Assembly: GCF_047495875.1 (NCBI RefSeq)
Contig: NC_092497.1
Span: forward strand, 72,449,463-72,513,462
Origin: Pithys albifrons albifrons
Taxonomy: Eukaryota > Chordata > Aves > Passeriformes > Thamnophilidae
DNA length: 64,000 nucleotides
Direction of reading: 5' to 3'
The notes beneath the pieces were generated by a model. The model worked only from the letters and a program-made list of their open reading frames with translations. It ran no database searches and was not told the origin of the DNA. How positions within the stretch are numbered: position 1 is the first letter of the stretch; each line of letters opens with the position of its first letter. Made by a program: the position numbers and the translations under genes. Shown here in pieces: positions 28,141 through 43,100 of the stretch.

Positions 28141-31100
28141 CTTGTCCATGTTCCTCTTTTTTAATCAATACTGTAAGCCTTCTTTTTTTCCCAGGTAGCC
28201 AATCATAGTAATGGGCTCTTCTGGCTGCTCTTATCAGTTTAAGGCTGTTAAAAACTAAAATCTGCTTTTCTTAAGCACATGCTGCTGCTTTCACTGCTGC
28301 CAGGCAGCTGCTGCTTTCACTGCTGCCAGGCAGCCACACACAGTCTGTCCTATCTTCCTGCCAGCTCCCTTCCTGTGTCACAGCACAAGAGAAGCAGGCA
28401 AAACCATGGAAGGATGCAGAATGCCATGGAGGGACAAGTGAAGGCATAATGAAATTCACTAGGTTATTTCAGCAACCTTATGCATATCGCCATGGATGAG
28501 GCTGGCTTATGGAAGGGATCCAAGGCTCCAGGCTTCTTCAATTATCTGTGACTTCTAGCCAAATGAAATAAAAACACATCTAAATAGAGAATGAGGAAAA
28601 TTTGAAGACTCAAACCTAGATGTCTTGCTGAAATAGGGTCTTAGAAATGCAAGCCAGGCCAATGCTGCCTGCAGGAGAATGAGAAATCTCCAAAAGTCTC
28701 TTCCTAGAGATTTGTCACCACCAGGTAATAGGATGCTCAAGGAAAGACAGTGCAACCCAAAGTAAAATTATTTAATAACTTACCTTGTCCTTTCTGCATC
28801 CTCAAGCAGCATTAACCATGCAACATTCAAACACTGCTCTAGAGACAGGGCTATCATCCCTTCCTGGTGCTTTTCAGAGCTACTAATCACCTAAATAATA
28901 TTTCAAAAATAATTTAACATAAACAGTTTTTTGAGTTAAAGACAATAAATTATTCACTGTTACAGAAGAGAATCAGAGAAATTAACTTTGAGACTGTCCA
29001 TTAATTGTGCATTTCAGATACATGATGCCTAAAAACCTTTGGATTTTTTCTGAATATGTAGCATTCTATAACATCTATATGGCATTACTGATCCTCATGA
29101 CCAGCCCCCACTGAAAAAAACTAGTATAATTAGAGTCCAATGGCTTCGGTTGGGCATCCAAAAAAACCTCAATTCAGTCAGGGGTCAGAGGAGAAGGACA
29201 TATGCAATTCAAGCAGCTTCTGACTCCCGGTGACCTGCCCGACAACCTCGTAATAACTTCATGGCATGAGCACAGACAGGAGACAATTCTTTAGGGTAAT
29301 GTTTTCAGAGTGTGTCTGTAAAATAGCACTGTTTTCACCTATGCCTTTTCCAGTGAAGTGCAGAACCTGCTGCTTCCTAGTATCACTAATATTACCACTC
29401 TAATAACACTCTCGTAAGTCAATATTCTGTGAGCAAAATCAGGCAGACAGTAAAAAATTCTAAGACAGAAATAACATGTCACTTAACATCTATTTCTTTG
29501 CTTTGGCATTGCATTCACATACCATGACATGGTCTTGCCCCATGACAAGGGCTATCCTCCGTCAGGTGCCTAGATCAATGCTCTTTAAATTTCACTGACA
29601 CCATGGAAGATTGCCAGGATTAACATCATACAGTTGGGGAGCATGTGTGATGGGTGCTCCTCCATCAATATTGAAAAATGACAAGGCCTGGCAATGTGCT
29701 GTGTCCGTTCAAAGCAATATTAGCACTTAGAAGGCATGTTTCAACTTCTCTGACCTCTCTGCTCTTAAGAAATGGTTTTAGTATTCTCCAAATAATATTC
29801 TACATATCTAGATGGTCTGTTAATCAATAACCACTGCTGAACAAACATAAATCTACTATAACACGGTAATGCCAGAGAGAAAGCAGAAGTTAAATCAATC
29901 TGATTAAAAAGATACTTAAGTGTAACCTGAAAATACATTTTCTTTGAAAATCGTTTCTAAAATTCTTTAAGATGCCAGGCCTAATCATAGATCTGGGACC
30001 TGATTCTGACCTTTTACTTTCATTGAGCAATTAATTATTCCTTTTGCAAACTCAGCTTTAGTTTTCCTCACTTTAAAACCAGTTTTTCTTCCAGAGTGTA
30101 GAGTTCAAAGTGACCATTTACCTGCTGTACTGTGCTGTTAAGACTGTTCATGAGAATACCTGCAGCTCCAAATGATGCAACAGGCACATGAACAGCAATT
30201 GAAAAAGCAGCATGCACCTCCTACCCAGTGCAGCCATCTGCACTTTCAGGAAGTATGCTAATGCTTTGAAAGTAATTAATGGGGTAGAGGTTGTGGGATC
30301 AGAAGCCAAAAAATCTTCAGGAAGTTTCAAAATTTACACCCTACAGAGATTCTCACTGGACTTGTGGGAACTCCCCTCTAACTATTATCAGAATCTACAC
30401 CTTATGAAGCATGTTTTTTTCCAAAGGAAGACATACTAAAATGCCTTGGACTGCTCTTAACTCTCAGTTGTAACCATTAGTTCTGAAACTGAGCTAATAT
30501 CTGAACTTCCATGGCTATTTCCTCTTTACTAGTTGGCTTTTCTGTAATACTGTCAACTTCTTGCATTGCTTAATGCATTTTTTCCTCTGAGTGTCTGAAT
30601 ACTGACATGTATAATGATGACGCTTACTACCATCCTATACTAGCTGGAATCAAATCTTTCAACAAAGCATCTTAAAACAAGTGAGATCAGTCTTGTTCAC
30701 ATCATAAAATGTAAGAGATGACATTTAGAGCTGTTAATCATAAGAACTCACTTAACATCAAAATGTACAGGTTTTTATTGTCTGTCCATTAAAACATTAA
30801 TATTCTTCTGACACTCCTTTACTCAGCCTTTGTACAATACATTGATAGACAGGGAAAGTTACATGGCAACATTTTTTTAATATTGTATGACTTCTATTTT
30901 TCCTCCACTCATATTACTTTTCTCTGTTCCTATGACCTTACTTTCTATGCTTCTCAAATAAATTTTATTTCTTCAATGCCTGAAATACTGTGAATTTGTA
31001 TTCTCACTTCTGTGCTACTGTCCTGCCAAAATTTCCACCTTTCCATCTTTTCCATGTTAATGTAACTAGGATTTCACAACTTGTAATGTTCAATGCTATT

Positions 31101-34100
31101 GTAATTGATTCATATCTTACCTACTATGGCAAACTTAATTAACTAACAGCTACACGTTCCCTGTCTTGGCTAAGAAAAGGCTCTAAAAAGGTATTAATGT
31201 TAAACTCTGTTCTCTCTTAAAACTGCAGATATCAGAGATATAATAAAGAGTAGGGGAATTTAAGTGACAACGCAGAATGTGGAAGAGTAATTCTAACCAG
31301 CAGAGTAAAATGGAAATACCCTAATGGGTGTAAATTGGTAACTGAGAAGTTCTTATCTATAGTGGGTGATTTGCAGCTTGGAAAAAATATAGAAAATGCC
31401 CCAACCACGAGCCAGGGAAGACTGCTAATCAGGACACATAAACTATTGATGCAGTAAACCTGGCACCAAACATGCCATCCTGTAGCTTGCTTACTCTGGC
31501 AGGACGTGTTCAAAGCAGGAAAGATTCTCAGACCCTGCAGCTGGCAGGTCTAAAAGGCATGTGCAAAGGAAGATGGGAGATGCAGAAAGCCACCAGTTAT
31601 TTACAGGAGAACTTTGTCACTGAGTTGGAAGAACCAGTGAAGCAGCAGGAAGATAAAAATCAAGTGTGGGAGACAGGATAAGGTCAGACTTAGCCAAAAC
31701 AATGTGAAAGAGTCCGACTGACAGGAGATGCCAGATTGAAGAAATAATGTTCAGGAACAAGGTGCGAAAATGGGGCTTCTCCTTACTCCACATGGCACTC
31801 CTCACACATTATAACTTGGAAAATACAAGGGCAAGGTTACCTATATGTTCTACTGCTTTAAAAATGCAGGCGAAGCTGTATCCTACTGGGCTGCTGCCCA
31901 TCAGGCAGCTCTTTTGCAGTTTGCAGCCAGCATTTTCTGCTAGGGAGATTGATCTTATTCTTGCAGGGCACAGTCAGCTTTCATCTGTTAGCCTGATATA
32001 AGGAAGTCTGATCTGCTGCTATTTTTTATTGCTGCTAGAGAGGCCACAAACTATAGGATATACTAAGAGCTAATAACTGAACAAGTTAAGCCATAAAATC
32101 CCATAAGAGCTAAACCATTTCCTTCAATGTCTAAAGGAAAACCAAGCAGATAAACTATGAAATTTGTCAAGCAACTGGAATGTCACTCCCATCCTCCCTT
32201 CTGCCTCAGTATCATTTGTTGCTTCAGTAGCACTGTAATTTTCTGGATTTTTGACCTGATAGGAAGTGTCTCCAGCTCTGAGGACACTATAGTGATAATA
32301 AAACTGTACTATTCACAGATGCTATCAAAACCATATTCTCACCTACCCATTATTTCTTTGTAAGTTTGAGAGCTACATCTTTTGCCAGAACAAAGATTGT
32401 GGCTTAAAGATTGATTGTGTTTTTCCTATCTTTTTTCTACAGATAGATTACAACCTGTTAAATAACACTGCTCTCCTGTTACTGCTGAATACTACACAGA
32501 GATGCCACAAACCCACAAGAGACTGCTTAGCGCAGGATCTAGGAATTTAAAGTAGTGAATTTACATGAAAACTAGACTTGTCTCTAACTACATGAATTTT
32601 CTCTAATATTGTTAAGATTTATGTAAGGTCAAATAAAAAAAACCCAAACTCATTTAAGACGGGGGGAAAAAGGCTATTTTACATCTTTGTACATCTCTGC
32701 CCCACATGAGATAGCAGTGGAAAGCATGGGTGAGAGCTGTGGAATGAACATGGCAGCCCTGGAAAAAACCAATATTTGGCAGGGTAAGTATTGTTGTTCC
32801 CTGCTCTGACCCCCACAGTTGTTTTAATGCCTCCTGACAGTGCTGCTAGAGCTGTGTGCATCCTCCCTTTTTCAAAACAGCTCTGCTTCCCAGCTGTATC
32901 AATTAAGGTAAGTCCAGAAATGACATCCCTGCCTGCCTCTCCCCACCCTGTTCCCACAACTTAGAACAATTCTGGCTGAATGCACCAAACAAGCCTGCAT
33001 GCATTTCCTTTCAGTGTTACTCTAGGTAGCCAATATTTAGACATTCTATACATTTCAATTGACCCTGAAAATCACTATCATTTGTGTACTTACCATACTT
33101 AGAACCGAAAAATATTTTCATTCCTTCATCACAGACAGAAGAACAAGCAAGGAAATGAATGGTGAAGAATCAAAACCTTGTAATTATTTAAACAGAAATA
33201 CTCCCTGTACAAATCAATTTTTGCAGTAATTTTTCAGTCCTCTTGCCACTGAGATTATTGCTGAATTCTTAATCAGCTAACCTTCAAAGATCACAATACT
33301 CTGTTAATTGCAACATTTTAAGAGCACATTGCAAAAAAATTAAAAAATCAAATGCTTCAGTTGATAGGGGGAAAAAAGAAAACTATATTGTCAAGTAGTC
33401 TACAATGAGAACTAGCACAAACAGTCGAGATACCAGTAATTAAATAGTCTTAAAAAAAAAGCTGTCGACAATGCCCTTTCATTCCTTTTTTGTTCACCAT
33501 CTCCTTAGAGCTTAGGCAAATAAACTGAAAACAATCCAACACGTTTGGTGACCGTGCAGTGAAGTTTAGTTTCCTACTTATAAATACCATGTCTGTGCTC
33601 AGAGAAAAGAAATCCCAATGAATTGATGTAAGCTCCTCTCATAAGGAGCTGCAGAATTAAAATACAGCTGCCCTGTTTTCAGTAACGAGGTCCTTGGGTG
33701 CTTTGCATCATGCTGACTAACATTTCCCCCTTTTCTGCCTAAAGTAACTGCAACAATAAAGCTGTTAATCAGAAAACCTTCTGCATATCTGCCTCTCCGA
33801 ACAAAGCAATGCTTACCTTCTAAAGACATGAAAAGGCCTTTCTATAACGAAAATAGTAAAGATGCTTTACTGCTGCACTTCAGCATCCTCGTTCTGTAGC
33901 ACTTTAGTAGGAATACAGATCATCCACCATTTTCTTGTCACGTGACCAGTGGTACTGCTAAATAAGGGTGATCACCTGCCTTTACACAGCCGGCTCTGAG
34001 AATCAGCACTTACTGAGCTTTGCTTAAAGGTGCGTTTAAATAAACGCAGAGCTGTGCTTCAGCCGTGATTTTTTTTTCCTCACATTCCCTGTGGAGCTTT

Positions 34101-37100
34101 GTCAGAGCATCGCCAAACTTTGATACAGCGAGTCAGCTGGCAGCAGAGAAAGGCTCCCTGCTGTTTCATTTTCAGTGCCTGAGGAAAGCTTATGTTAAGA
34201 CTGCATGACAGAAGATGCTATGAATTCAACCCATCTCAGACCTCATTTCTGTTTGCATCGATGGTTATAGAGCACATGCATATTCAGACATGGTTAGCGT
34301 CATTTTTTTGGATTGCAAGTCAGCAATGAGAATGTTATGTGTGTTTGTTTTTTTTTTTGCAAAGCAAACACCAACAACCACTAGTGCAGAAGGCAGGGTG
34401 GATTTTGGAAACATAAACTGTATGTGCAGCAGGAAACAATGCTCACAGTCTGTGCTCCTAACAGTGTTTCTGAAGGGTGTGCTTGAAGGAAGGGCATTTC
34501 TTCCCATGCAGTGCAGTCCAACAGACTCTTTTGTTATAAAAGCCTCTTGGGGTAAGTTCATTAGAAGTTCCAGGTTTCTTGCCAAATGCAAAACAACGTC
34601 CAATCCTCACCCTTACAACAAGGCAATAGACCCTAGGATGGCCTACCTGTCAGCTAGTTTCTCGCTTCACACTGTGCAGATTATCCTGGAAGATGAGAAC
34701 TGAAGATGCTTTCATATCAGACTGCTTGGCCATAAACAGCAAAACCCCAAAAAGCCTAACCCCATTTTAATTTGTCAGTACAGCTCCATGCATACCTACA
34801 GCCCAGAGTAAATAACAATTCAGTGGCTCCCACCTTGTTCTTCATGGTACTAGTAATCCTACAGGGGAAAGGCTCATCATCTACAACAGATCTCCTGTGA
34901 AGTCAGTCTCCAGAGGCTATTTTACAGATCAAGAGACAAACACCGAGCATTTAAAAAAATTTAAAAAGCATCAATGATATGTAAATACACTTCTAAAATA
35001 GACACTGCTGCAGACATCATCTTTGAAGTTTCTATCACCTAACTGTACATAAAATTTCCAGTGGTGGGGTATTTTTAGCACTTTTTCAGATGGCCACTAT
35101 TTAATTAATTTAAAATCAAAAGTCATTACACCCATAAGCTGTACTCTGGAAATACAGCTATAAAGTATTTATGTGCAATAGAAGTCATTACTAGCAAGGT
35201 TATGATGAAGATGTGAAACTAGTAATGTAGCAGAAAACATTGTCTTAATTCTTCATGGTTAGAATAACATAGAACACCTCTGAGATTGTAGGAAATTTCC
35301 CTGACATCCAGGAGCCTCTCTGGCAGTTACACTTGCAGCCCAAGCTGGGACCAAGGCCCCTTTGCAGCTACATCCCCCACACTCACACAGTCAGACCAGG
35401 CTTCCTTACTGGCTTGACCCCTGGTTTCCTATAGCAGAGCCTCAGATGTCTCAATCCTTAAAATAATCTAATCAACAAAGTACCAGCTTGAGCCGAGACG
35501 GGTGTCTCCAAGTGGACTCCAAACAAAGGAAACCCTGCACTTCTTATACCCTCACAGTCTGTGCATGCAGAAAGAAGCCTGTGGGTTGTCCAGCAGAGTC
35601 ATCAGCCGCTGCCATGACTGAGTTTTGGGCCCCCTGTCGGCGCCACAGGTCCCCATGCAAAGGTGTTGTGCAAAGGTGGGCACCGGCTCGTGGCCTCTGC
35701 AGGGACCACTTGCCTCTTTGGGCCTCACTGCCAAAGTGCGGTCTGTGTCAACAGGGTTAGAGTTTCCAAGCTCATGACACTTTAGGCTGAAATGTGATGT
35801 CATTGATCACACTGACTGGAATGTACTATACACTGAATAAGCTTAGAAAACTGTGGAGTTTTTGATGACTGGGGAGTTTTTCATTTAACTGCTAAACCAT
35901 AGTAACACAGTCTAGGTCTTCTTGCTTTAAGAAAGTGGCTCTATTAGCCTGATCTCACAATTTAAGTAAAATTGCTGGACCACTAGTGAGTACTAGTAAG
36001 TTCGGGTTTTTTCTTTTAAAATTAGATCATCAGGACTTTTCTACAAGCAATCTTCTCAGTTGTTGTCCTTTTACTTACATGTTTGGTTTTAACTTTTAAA
36101 GCGTGGTCTTTGATTTAAGTCAAATGTTGTGCTTTGTGCTGCCAAGTGGGAAGACCTAAGTTCAATTTCCATTTCAAGTGCATAATCTCGTAGTTCAGCA
36201 GGGGCTGGAAGAACCACTGAAGCAACATGCCTGGTCCCCAGAGTGCCTGGAATTGCTTTCCAGCAAATCTGGTCAATTAATAAACAACCTTGACAGGAGT
36301 GAAAGAAAACAGATCCACGGGTATGCAAGGAAAAAAGAAAATCAGGCATCCAAAGGGAAATACTTGTTACATTACTTTTTCTTATAACAGACTTCCTCTA
36401 AACTGCCCTTAACGGCCTAGAGAGCTTTTATGTTTGACTTTGGGATGGAGGGGGCAGTGACTAGCAGACATCAACATTTTAATGCACTTCATTCTAATTT
36501 TTGTTTAAACTTTCTGTTTCTAAACTTTGATTCCCCATTCTAGGTAACTAATTTTTCTTAGACAAGTTCTGCATGAAAGCAGAAAATACTGCAAACTGCA
36601 TTAATCACTGACCCTTACTCCACTACTGAGGGAACATACTTCAGCCCAGTATTCAAGTAGCAACTTTTTTTTTTTCCAGGCAGGGACAAATGTATAGAAG
36701 AGGGCTTAGAAGACAGTTACTGTGTAAATCCCTTTATAAGCTTTGAACCACTAATTCAGTTGTTCATCAGTTGGCTTTCACTTTGAGTACAAATGTTGAG
36801 TTTCTTTATTCTTCAAAGATCATAGGATGGTTTGGGTTGGAAGGGACCTTAAAGATCATGTGGTTCCAACCCCCTCGCTATGGGCAGGGACACCTTCCAC
36901 TAGACTATATTGCTCAGAGCCTCATGAAGCCTGGCCTTGAGCACTTGCAGGGATGGAAAATCTGCAGCTATTCTGGGCATTCTCTTCCAGTGCCCCACCA
37001 CCCTCACACTAAGGACTATCTTTTACATCCTACTTTGTCGTAAATCATTGGCAGACTCAGAGTCTCATGACCAGCACCATCAGGTACCATCCAGAAGTTC

Positions 37101-40100
37101 TATTTCAATAATAAGAAAGATCTTAAGTTTCTTCTCTTATGTAATGACGTCAGTGTTTCTGTGCTAACATCCCATAGGCTGGCAGCTCTGCTGCATCACA
37201 TTGTTTTAAAATTTGTTGGCCAAGAATGGCAGTTAGTTTCAGACTTAAAAGTTGCATCCTGATTTACATTTTGAGAAAGAACGTGGATTTTTAAAACTGT
37301 CAATGAAATTCATTAGAAAGCATTTCTAATTACACACTTCTATCATGTCAGTTGCTGTTTTTTAAGCTGTTTATATAAGAGGTTTAGTGTAATGGGCATA
37401 TCATCTAGAAATAATGATCCCTGTATGTGTTTCACCATAATATTTTTTTTGCATTTGATTTGGTGTCAAAGGAATCAAGGTCTCTGTGATCGTGCTACAG
37501 GGACATCTGTGTGTGTCTCTGCTATTTCCTAAAAAGGCTGAAATCTGTATCTTTCTGACCAAAGACATAAGTTCATTATAAGTTTATTGAACATCAGCTA
37601 CCAGGGACAGGGGAAACTTAGGGGGAAACAACATCACAAAAGCAATCTCATTGCATAAGAAATCCTCATACAGGGGGATTAATTATATATTTTCAATAAC
37701 ATTAATGCTGAAAAAGGTTCCATTAGATTTTACATTTTATCAATAAAAAAGTCTAACAAGAAAACATAAACTCAAAGGAAAGTAGATTTTACTGGTTCCA
37801 TGATTCCACAATTAATTATTAATTGGGAAGTTGAATAATTTCCTTGCTTTTCTTCAATTCTCCAGGTTTCACCATCACTAGTATAAAGGACAGAAATAGC
37901 TACTGCTACCTACTGAAAAGACATTTGCTATTAAGCGACTTCAGAATGAAACATGAAAAAGACTAAACTGGAAGTTGGAGTGACTATACATATTCTATAC
38001 AAGGCACTTCTTTATCTTCTTTCAGGATGCACACCATATTGCATAATGCATTTAAGTTTTTACTGAAAACATACGTACATTGACATGGTCCAGTTTTGGG
38101 GTTTGATGTGGCAATTAGTCTAAGAGAATATTCTAAGACTTATGAACCCCAAACTCCAATGTGAACTATTGCAGAATAGTTCTTTGGAGACTTACAGAAA
38201 TTCCTAAAGAATAGCAGAGTTCTTCTCAAAGTGGATCTAACAATTTATAGCAATAAGATGTAAAAAATCCCTATGCATCTGTGGACATATGAGTAAGTTC
38301 AAAAATCAGACATTCTTTTTCAGTTATCTAAGAAAGACTCTTACTGCTTCAAAGTTGTCTCAACTCCAAAATGTGCTGGTTTATTTACAAATCATTCAAA
38401 ATTAGATACCTAGACCAGTTTTCTTCTTCTCTCTAAAAGCATGATGGGAATGTAAGTACAGCAAGTCAAACACATAGAATCCTGCCTGCACATAATTAAT
38501 CAGTGTGATTTAAGCAGGGTCAGCATCTGGCAGCTTTTAATTTATAATGTTTTATGGGAGGCAGAGAAAGTGACAGATGATTTCTTCATGCACTCCTGCA
38601 ACTAGCCAGCACCTCTAAACAACCATTGCTGTTTCCTGTCCCATTCATCACTGATTGTAAACAAAGGTGGTAAGAAATTTTTGATTCAAAGATTTTTCAC
38701 TAGAAAGTTCTGGTTTGTCAAAAAAACAGCTTTATTAGCTGAAATCAGTTGTTTTGGATGAAGTCCCAGTGAAACCCTGCAGAGACAATGGTGGAAGATG
38801 GTTTCCAGGGTGCAGACTAGTCCTAATAAACAAAGCAACTCAAAGTCAAAGGGCATCTAGCTTTTCTAGATTTGCAGATCCTAAGCCACCCCTTCACACA
38901 ATAACATGGATACAAAACAACTGCTTGGGAATTTTGTTTGGTTTGCTTCTCCCTGATTTCTCTTTTCTGGAAAATCTCAAAATTTCTACTTTTCCTTCTG
39001 GTATGGAATTTAGAAGCTTAGAGGATGGGGTGCAACAAAATGTAGCCACCACCAGCTATACTTTTGCTAGTTTCAGGGTCAAGCACTCAGCATTTGTTTA
39101 CTTAAGATTGTACAGATCTGGTGAGTGCTTATCTTCTGCTAACCTTTCTGCAGATTTTCCTTTTTCTCTGGCAATAAATGCTAACCTGCACCAATAAAAG
39201 CTGCCATTACCCTATCTTATAAGCCTGTCTTATGTCCTAGTCTCTTCAGTGCCATTTGCCTAGTTAGATTGAAGCAATTTCAGCCTGTGCGAGGGCAAAG
39301 TATGCTCTCTGATACTTCCCAAAATCTTGTCTGCCACAAAAACTTTAAGTCCTATACATGCCTATGTTTAAGACTGGAAGTAATATCATTATATGTCAGA
39401 AGTTCTGAAACTGGGTTTTATGTTCAGGGTGAACCCAGCACTTATCACATTTTAAAAACAGAGCAGCTGTAACATTTTTATTTTGAAATAATGATATACT
39501 CTTCAAAAAATTGTGAAATTGTTTAGAAGAGAGGTATTTAAATATCTGGAGGAAGATAAATCACAGTTATTGAACTGGTTATTCCTGAAATCTTAATAAA
39601 GTATTTGGGGTAGGGAGAGGCACAGCAAAACGCTGTGCTTTTCTATCAAAATTATCTGTATGTGCTGTCATCAGGGTTATACTATGATACACAGGCATGC
39701 TACCCTTAAGGGGTAAGAAAGTCTACCGCTAAAACTGCAAAAGTGTTAAAAAAAGTAAAGTCTAAAATAAAATGCAAGACAATTAAAACCTGACAATATA
39801 CATTGCGAATGTGATAGGTATTTTATACTGAACTGGCAAGTGTTTGGAAGAAGCTTGGAGAAAAAAGTAAAAAGTAAGTCTTGCATTTCACACAAACAGT
39901 ATATTTTCGCATGGTCCATACCACATGCTTTTGGGTAAGTGCAGTTAGAAAGGAGTAACAAGTACAAAGTAATTATACAACCTAGTTTAATTTGTGCTGG
40001 GGAAATTCCTTTACTGCTTACAAGAGTTTCACTGTATAAACACAATGCCAGGTTCCTACTTTGTGAAACTGCAACATGTCAGTTGCAGATGCCCAGGAGA

Positions 40101-43100
40101 AATGTCAGACTTCAACACTTGCATCTCTGGCACTGCCTTAGAAGTCCACTGTAATAGTTACAACCTCCTAGTTGTAAGGAGAAGTCAGCTAAAGAAGCAT
40201 CCTCTCCAATATGCTATAATAAATGGAGTCAAGAGGGCCATCTCTCTCCATCTGGTGACACAGCAGAGAGCCACCTGGCAGCATTAATGACAGCTGACAG
40301 CACAGAGTCTGCATGTCCACACAAAGGCAGGTCCATATATACTCGAACTGCCTCAATTGCCTGTTCAAAACAGTCTGAAATACTGCTCTGGCCTGACTAC
40401 ACCTTGAAAAGAATCACAAAGACCACAACTTCCCCTCATGCATTTCTGTCCTCTGTAAGCAGCATCTTTTTCCTGACTCTGGGCCTTTGACTCCCTCCTA
40501 TCTTCCTTCCCAGCAGTTTTACATTAGGCAGAGACAGTACTTAACTTTGATCCCCCCATAATCTCATCATTAGAATTGTCTCTCCACTGGCAGTATCATC
40601 AGTACCTGGCTTTGGTCTCTGTCACCTAGTCACATCTGTTTCAGATTTAAAGGTAGTTTACACAGTCTATGGGACTTCACATAAAGAAGAAAAATTTATT
40701 CCTGCAAGGAAATTACCCTCAAGACAATCCTAACTTGACTCATATCAAGCACCCAAGAATGAAGAATCTGTTCTAGAAAGGAAGAAATACAGTGACACCT
40801 AAATAAGGTAAATATAATGTGTACTTTAGACTTGGAAGTCTTGCCATCTATTCATAATGGCATACACTTCAATAACATAGATAACAAATGAACAGAAGAC
40901 ATATGAAAGAAAACAGGTAGATTTTTCCTTACTCTGATTTTTGACTCAGTTCTTTGCCATTGTTGAGAAGAACCGCTTCCTCCTTCCTTTCTTGTTCTGT
41001 TTCTGTGTTATTTCCAAGTCTCTCTTGGGAACTTGCTTCCCATGCATCATCGCCACCAACTATCTGCAAAACACGTGCTCTTGCAATGTCTGAACTCTCA
41101 TCCTCAGTAGTCAGACTATCTGAAGGGGAACAACCTTCACGTTCAAAAGATTTCTGAATGGCAGTTTCTACCTGAAATTCAGTCCGGGTGTCAAGAATCA
41201 ATTCTGGTGCTACAACAGCTGCCAGTTCTTTTCTAGGATGTCCAGACCCTGATTTTGGCATCTCTGCCTTGGCAGAAATTTCTTCAGGTGACATGTCACT
41301 TACTTCATTTTGCTCCAGTATAATCCAGCCCTCAGCTTGCCCACAACTTTCCTGTGATCTCCTTTCACCATCCAGCTTTTGAGGCACAATGGAAGAACTT
41401 TTCTCTTCTAAGTAACAGGAGTCCCATGGAGTCCCATGAACAGGGGTATTTTTGCTTTCATTTGTAATGGAGATTGGCTGAAAGGTATCCAAGGAGCCTG
41501 GTAAAAAGCTTTTGTGAGATTTTGTTTGTTCAGCTACATTAGCTTCTTGAAATGCAAAATTACTTTTGCTTCTTTTAAGGGTATCCTTTGTTGAAGGTGT
41601 ATTTTCTTCCTCAGTAACAAGGATGTAATCCATCTCCAGTGAAGTTGGATCTCGGAGCACCTGCATTCTCACATCTTCCTTACCCTCTGTACTTTCCAGT
41701 TCGGGGCTTTCAGAGGAATTTCTCTGCTTATTCTCTCTACAAAGCAGGGAATCAGTGCCAGCTTCTAAAGAACAGGGAAATAGAAACTCCTTTTAATTTT
41801 TGAATTACTGTTTTAGTCATCATGACTTCCTTAAATCAGTACAGTGAGATAAAGTTTGCTTTGCTCTGTTAATGTGTACCTGAATTTTATAACATCATTA
41901 CCATCATCATTAAAGATTGTACATTAACACTGCAATCATTCCTCACAGATAAACAATTCAGAGTTCCATATGCTGGGCCCTGTACAAACAACAGAAATAG
42001 TATTCCTATTTCAATATTTAAAAGTTTTAGATCTGTCTGAGAGAGTCACATTAGAGGTCTTACCACAGTACAAAGTTTTGTACATCAGGGAGACACGCAA
42101 ACTCCAAACTTCACTCAAAGCCTCCTCATTAAGTAGCAATACTTTAGACATTCCCTCCTTTCTGTGTCTCATGGATTTGCCCTGGAAAGCAAGTTTTCTT
42201 ACCATAGGGTGATCTTCTATCTCCATCTGGCGGTGAGTCGGGATCGGTTGTTTCTGCTTCAGATTTTCCTTTTGATATATCAGAATCTCCTGGAGTTACT
42301 ACAGACTCGGAGAGTGAAGGTATTGAGGTATGATTTTTTTGAAGGCACTCTGTGGATGTTTCAGACACTTGATCTTTAACACTGATGTCTTTGGTCATTA
42401 GGATGCCTTCTGCACCCTCCCGAGGAGGTGGCAGTAGTAAAGTATTTTCTGAAGAAACACTGTCATAAAATGGCTCCTGTAACAAGAGCTCACCCTTTGA
42501 ATGCTCTCTGCTGCTAGAATGTCCAGCACCAAAAGATGCAGAGGATGGTGGATTACACACCATTGGTGACTGATCACTGGGCATTTTCTTAAACACAGGA
42601 ACATTACTTTCAATTACAGCTTCATATGCTTTCATTGTGTCATCAAACTGTTGATTATTTGAATTAGATCCATGAGCTTCATTACCACTATGTAGAAAGG
42701 ATTTGGGAAGGAGTGTCTGTTTGTCCTTTGATTCCCCTTCTGCTTCTTCACTGCCTAATGCTGCCCCTATGTTCATTTCACCATAGGTGCCTGCCAGGAC
42801 ATTAGTCAGGGATGTGTTCCTGATTTTATGTTGCATTCCTGTCTCAGATTCATCCACACATTCTTCTGACATGTCTAGCTCATCACCAGTTATTTCTGTA
42901 TGGTCAATATGAGAGTATTTTACAACTTCAGCCAAGGCATTAATTTCTTTTAAGCTTTGTTCTGCCCTATCAGGTTGATTTAAATCCATGGGAAATAAAT
43001 GCATTTGGGAGATTGCTGTTTCAGCTGTGTCAGTTGGTGTTCCTTGATGGCTTGCAGGAGTGAAACTTTCATGGAATACGTCTTTCAGATCTAAGGATGT

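Larger units (their letters stand above)
19876..40932 (-). other. PRUNE2: PRUNE2 21-kb intron
   Basis: The largest complete intron in the window. It holds a minus-strand ERVL-type LTR (24938-25425), a GC-rich island of unknown origin (26380-26990), the (TATC)13 array (28089-28140), a 26-bp tandem duplication (28281-28332), a candidate cassette exon (28784-28879), an E-box palindrome near a possible alternative donor (33937-33946), a LTR-like fragment (about 35300-35782) and a CR1 tail (36818-37050). The rest is AT-rich with no gene I can support. Confidence 0.8.

Noticed and set aside
33599..33829. 76-codon minus-strand open frame starting MSLEG
   Set aside because: It reads straight through a good splice donor, and its own ATG does not give the right phase for exon 19796-19875. 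Kept only as a possible non-coding first exon.
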